Assembly: GCF_022558445.1 (NCBI RefSeq)
Contig: NZ_CP054699.1
Coordinates: 2,620,001 to 2,684,000, forward strand
DNA from: Candidatus Contubernalis alkalaceticus
GTDB taxonomy: Bacteria; Bacillota; Dethiobacteria; SKNC01
DNA length: 64,000 bases
Reading direction: 5' to 3'
The notes below the pieces were generated by a model. The model was not told the DNA's origin and did not search any database. It worked only from the letters and a program-made list of their open reading frames with translations. The position numbers and the translations under genes are program-made. This document shows, piece after piece, positions 63,426 through 64,000 of the stretch. Numbering within the stretch: position 1 is the stretch's first letter; every line of letters starts with the position of its first letter.

Positions 63426-64000
63426 TTTTTAGTTTCCTTCCGGTTAATATTAGAAAAACATCTTCCAGAGTAGCGGGTCTCAGCAGCCGATAACCAGTGG
63501 TAATATTCAAATGGGATATCTTAGATAAAAGTTCCTGTCCTTTGTTTGTAAACAGATAAAGAGTTCCCCTTTCCAGGTGATATCCCCTTACATGTTCCCT
63601 AAATTCACTTACCAGGTAACTGGATTTTTCCTGAAGGTTTTCCGCCAGTTCTATTTCCACCACTTCTTTTCCCACATGCTTTAATATTAACTCCCGGGGA
63701 GCTCCTTTTTCAATAATTACTCCCTGATCCATAATGATTAACCGATCACATAAAACAGAAGCTTCCTCCAGGTAATGGGTGGTCAGGATGATGGTCAAGC
63801 CATCTTTTTTTAGTTTTTGCAGCTGTTCCCAAACCAAGTGCCGAGCATGGGGGTCCAGGCCGGTAGTAGGTTCGTCAAGAACCAGAAGTTGAGGTTGGTT
63901 AATTAAAGATCTGGCAATAGCCAGCCGTCTTCTCATGCCTCCCGAAAGGTTTTCTACGGGAGTATTTATTTTCGAAGATAGATCCATGAATTCTAACAGT
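63415..64000 (-). CDS. ABC transporter ATP-binding protein, NodI-like (N-terminus outside window)
   Basis: About 195 C-terminal residues are visible: signature LSGGMRRRLAIARSLI, Walker B LLVLDEPTTGLD, TTHYLEEASVLCDR and the C-terminal NodI-type domain ending TLEDVFLILTGRKL. Walker A lies beyond base 64000. This is a window-edge partial that continues upstream (reading ...LLEFMDLSSKINT across the edge). It pairs with the NodJ-like permease. Confidence 0.92.
   Translation of the reverse strand, partial: LLEFMDLSSKINTPVENLSGGMRRRLAIARSLINQPQLLVLDEPTTGLDPHARHLVWEQLQKLKKDGLTIILTTHYLEEASVLCDRLIIMDQGVIIEKGAPRELILKHVGKEVVEIELAENLQEKSSYLVSEFREHVRGYHLERGTLYLFTNKGQELLSKISHLNITTGYRLLRPATLEDVFLILTGRKLKNES

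Overview
The window looks like chromosome from an anaerobic, low-to-mid GC Firmicute of the Clostridia type. Evidence: a two-subunit glycyl-tRNA synthetase behind a T-box, a dgt-dnaG-sigA block, CcpN/PDRP/PPDK, frequent TTG and GTG starts behind strong Shine-Dalgarno sites, a full selenocysteine pathway, ferredoxin, FeoAB, a multihaem cytochrome and an FmdE-family protein. I do not assign a genus. From about 10 to 54 kb nearly every host gene is on the minus strand; the two transposases are the main exceptions.

Layout. 0-3 kb: tRNA-Sec, selA and selB (cut by the window edge) behind a clear promoter. 3-10 kb: pentahaem membrane cytochrome, membrane ClpP-like protease, CofE-like ligase, ferredoxin, lone hisG, serC and an aspartate-type aminotransferase. 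10-14 kb: UPF0316 membrane protein, a three-gene set (FGase-like, DUF3793, ferritin-like), then selD, itself a selenoprotein with an in-frame UGA at codon 17. 14-18.4 kb: a surface protein with a TasA/camelysin-type N-terminus and the first copy of an IS1634/IS1549-like element, flanked by a 157-bp direct repeat. 18.4-28 kb: rnpB carrying a ~190-nt inverted-repeat insert in its P12 arm, zinc-ribbon protein, Nif3-like protein, trmK, TetR, four tRNAs, sigA, dnaG, dgt and a flavoprotein. 28-42 kb: penicillin-binding DD-carboxypeptidase, ppdK with its regulator and ccpN, glyQS, recO, era, Fur, IscU-like scaffold and Mrp ATPase. 42-45 kb: a cobalamin riboswitch with no B12 gene behind it, an M-box magnesium riboswitch driving a 96-residue MgtE-like CBS fragment, then the second, apparently identical IS copy. 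45-53 kb: a nickel/peptide ABC importer with a methyltransferase, an FmdE-family protein and a DUF3842 protein. 54-58.6 kb: an iron operon of two nicotianamine-synthase-like proteins (one fused to a flippase-like membrane domain) with feoA and feoB. 58.9-62 kb: TetR-controlled ABC exporter followed by a truncated acyltransferase. 62-64 kb: nitroreductase and a NodIJ-like exporter cut by the window end.

The most promising undescribed system is the four-gene operon at 54225-58607. Its genes are tightly packed, two of them overlapping their neighbour, and they share a good promoter. They link ferrous iron uptake to a small NAS-like protein and a membrane flippase-NAS fusion. A nickel/peptide-type importer lies a few kb away on the other strand. 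No opine dehydrogenase was seen, so this is not a standard staphylopine-type cluster. Other points of interest are the expanded RNase P RNA, the long target duplication of the IS, the two riboswitches beside degraded or missing target genes, and a possible structured leader upstream of dnaG.
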